This document shows positions 62,225-64,000 of a DNA stretch of 64,000 bases, in pieces (position 1 is the first letter of the stretch; every line of letters starts with the position of its first letter). The stretch spans positions 7,564,001 through 7,628,000 of the forward strand of contig NC_135261.1 in the NCBI RefSeq assembly GCF_964204865.1, read 5' to 3'. This DNA is from Styela clava (Eukaryota > Chordata > Ascidiacea > Stolidobranchia > Styelidae). A model generated the notes under the pieces. It did not search any database and was not told where the DNA came from. It saw only the letters and a list, made by a program, of their open reading frames with translations. Made by a program: the position numbers and the translations under genes.

Positions 62225-62941
62225 TTTCTGGTTGATTTTGATGTTGCCTGCTGTCACGCAGAACTCGGTGAAAAAGTTTGAGTTTTTTTGTGCAAGGATG
62301 ATATACTTTCAGAGTTTGATCGCGTTCATTATTTTTCAAATTCAAATTTTCGATATTCAACAAGGAAGTCATTAGTCAACAGTTTCGTGGTATAACGCAC
62401 ACGGCGACTGCTTTTTATGTGTGGGCTGTTATATTATTTACTGCATATGCATTTGGCAAATGAACCAATCTTGTCGCATGATGCACATTCATTAATTATA
62501 CACAGTTATGCGTGGTAATTACTGTATATGATTATTAAAAGCCAGCGATGCTAGTAGGTTGGCGGTTTCACTCGATGTGTTGTCAGTGAAAGTGAAAGTA
62601 GAATTTATCAGAGCAATGGGCTCTCGTATTGATGGTTGAACATTATTAGACCCCAATAACTCGTCAACGCAGAGAGCTGATAATAAGGTGGTTTGATGTA
62701 CCTCGATAAAATTACGAGTGTAGATGTGCTTATTAGCATATCAAAAAAAATCAGGACAATTGTATTGCTGCGTTTAGAATATCGTTTCAATATTTCCAAA
62801 TAGTATTTGGAACAGAACAGTGAAAATGCCAAAGTATTTTTTTTTGTTTTCAATCTCTATTATAGGGCCACTAATTGACGTCACCATTTTGACTTTGAGC
62901 AAAATATTGTATTCCTATATTCCTTAGTTATAAACCCGTTT

Positions 62942-63207
62942 GCTTTAATAGTATGCATCAAGTGTGGTGAAATTAAAATTATGTCTCTTATGCCAGACTT
63001 CAAATTCTAACATTAGACTGATGCAGGATTCCCTAATTTTTGATTCATGAAGACACGGTGTGCTTCCAATGTTGGCTTTAATAGTATGCATCAAGTGTGG
63101 TGAAATTAAAATTATGTCTCTTATGCCAGACTTCAAATTCTAACATTAGACTGATGCAGGATTCCCTAATTTTTGATTCATGAAGACACGGTGTGCTTCC
63201 AATGTTG
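62942..63207 (+). repeat. Perfect tandem duplication, 2 x 133 bp
   Basis: 62942-63074 and 63075-63207 are identical over 133 bp as read. The unit starts GCTTTAATAGTATGCATCAA and ends CGGTGTGCTTCCAATGTTG. Absence of any difference indicates a very recent event or an assembly artefact. Confidence 0.95.
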
Positions 63208-63509
63208 CATGTAGATGCTATCTTTATTAGAACCCGAGCCAGTCCAGATTCATTGAGGTTTTATTATTTAATATAGAACAAATAGGTGCAAAAACCAAGG
63301 TACACTTCTCAGTATTTACAAGTCAGTGAACGATGCAGATTTTATTGGTTTGCACAAACAATATGGTATTATTAAAAGCTGTTTTTATCTCAGTGCTAGT
63401 CCAGTTCACACTTTAATTCTCTTGCATGATAGTGTCGTAAATATCGCAATTTGCAGAACGAGACAAATAATATACAAGTGACAAAACACATACAGAAAAA
63501 TCAGCTGAA

Positions 63510-63558
63510 ATGCTTTTTACATATCTACTACCGTTCGTAGCTGCTGGAGCTTATTTGG
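63510..63558 (+). CDS. Candidate first exon of a secreted protein (partial)
   Basis: ATG at 63510 opens MLFTYLLPFVAAGAYL followed directly by a GGTGAGA donor in phase 1. The short hydrophobic peptide is a typical signal sequence exon. The remaining exons would lie beyond the window end or in the repeat-containing sequence that follows. No family can be assigned. Confidence 0.4.
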
Positions 63559-63815
63559 GTGAGAAATTATTCAGTTCCTGTTATTTCATATAACGTCAAT
63601 AACTAAATTTATAATTCATGAAACTAAAGAAATTAATGAGCAATGCCACAGCAAATACTATTCCCGAAACAAGCGTTATTTTTAAGCACGGTTGTAATCT
63701 GGCACCGAGTTTAAAATGGAGCTCATGTTTCACGACATTGACTATGACATTATTAATTGAGTAACGGATATATATGAGGAATATATAATCAACCTTTAAC
63801 AAAGACAAAAGGGTA

Positions 63816-64000
63816 TTCTCGTAGTGTGTGTACCGGGTTAGGCCATAATGTTATTCCAATTTTCCTCATTTTAATCCTATTACTAGTTCGGGGGCTGTCT
63901 GTATTAGCCAAGTAAAGACCCCAGCCCATAGGTTTCAGTCCCTTTACACAACTTGATGTAAAGTAGGCGAACAAAATCAGTTACCATCATATTGGTACAC
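63816..64000 (+). repeat. Dispersed repeat, family B (truncated by window end)
   Basis: Starts TCTCGTAGTGTGTGTACCGG and runs through TTACACAACTTGATGTAAAG to CATATTGGTACAC at the window edge. Fourth copy of family B. Confidence 0.75.

Larger units (their letters stand above)
57082..63509. other. Large region with no well-supported gene
   Basis: Contents recognised: SINE fragment (57839-57925), a MITE (58947-59631), a possible hydrophobic terminal exon (62131-62224) and a perfect tandem duplication (62942-63207). Overlapping short frames at 61620-61993 have acceptor-like sites (TTATATTCTAG, CTTATTTTTCAG) and phrases such as DRCSMTYTYESS and HHGTLGFKKVDFEVFL, but no consistent splice model could be built. 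Confidence 0.4.

Overview
The window looks like a gene-sparse, AT-rich stretch of an invertebrate deuterostome genome, most likely an ascidian tunicate. This rests on GT-AG introns, LARP6 with a chordate-like domain order, secreted and membrane lectin-type genes (fibrinogen-related, collagen plus F5/8-C) and many hAT, piggyBac-like, fold-back, SINE and LINE repeats. The species call is an inference. No bacterial features, rRNA, true tRNA or CRISPR arrays were seen. Long ORFs are rare because the genes are split; the gene models below were assembled by hand by matching splice sites and reading phase.

Layout. 1940-7106 (minus): complete four-exon gene for a secreted collagen-like/F5-8-type-C protein, with a piggyBac-like element in intron 1 and other repeat sequence in intron 3. 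7107-13132: no convincing gene; a hAT-like element flanked by diverged direct repeats, and a small inverted-repeat MITE. 13133-18856 (minus): nine-exon type II transmembrane fibrinogen-related protein (FReD), with a 2.07 kb hAT element (exact 8-bp target duplication) in its last intron. 20.5-38.6 kb (minus): complete twelve-exon LARP6 gene with a long inferred 3'UTR and several transposons in its introns, two with perfect 8-bp target duplications. 39.0-44.9 kb: a 5.4 kb segment bounded by about 250-bp inverted repeats, holding a tRNA-derived SINE interrupted by a 5'-truncated LINE with an open reverse transcriptase ORF. 45-52 kb: mostly repeats. 52.2-55.2 kb (plus): two terminal exons of an unrecognised gene, then a complete five-exon gene for a small secreted cystine-knot protein with Spaetzle/neurotrophin-like cysteine spacing; its third intron carries a 45-bp minisatellite inside an inverted-repeat element. 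56.07-57.08 kb (minus): first two exons of a stefin-like (cystatin) gene. 57-64 kb: mostly noncoding, with a perfect 133-bp tandem duplication and a candidate signal-peptide exon at 63510.

The genes do not form an operon or one pathway. Three encode secreted or membrane recognition or signalling proteins (collagen-F5/8C, FReD, cystine-knot ligand), one a protease inhibitor-like protein and one an RNA-binding regulator (LARP6). The most interesting find is the cystine-knot ligand, because small ligands of this fold are easily missed in fast-evolving genomes and its exons are too short for ORF-based calling.
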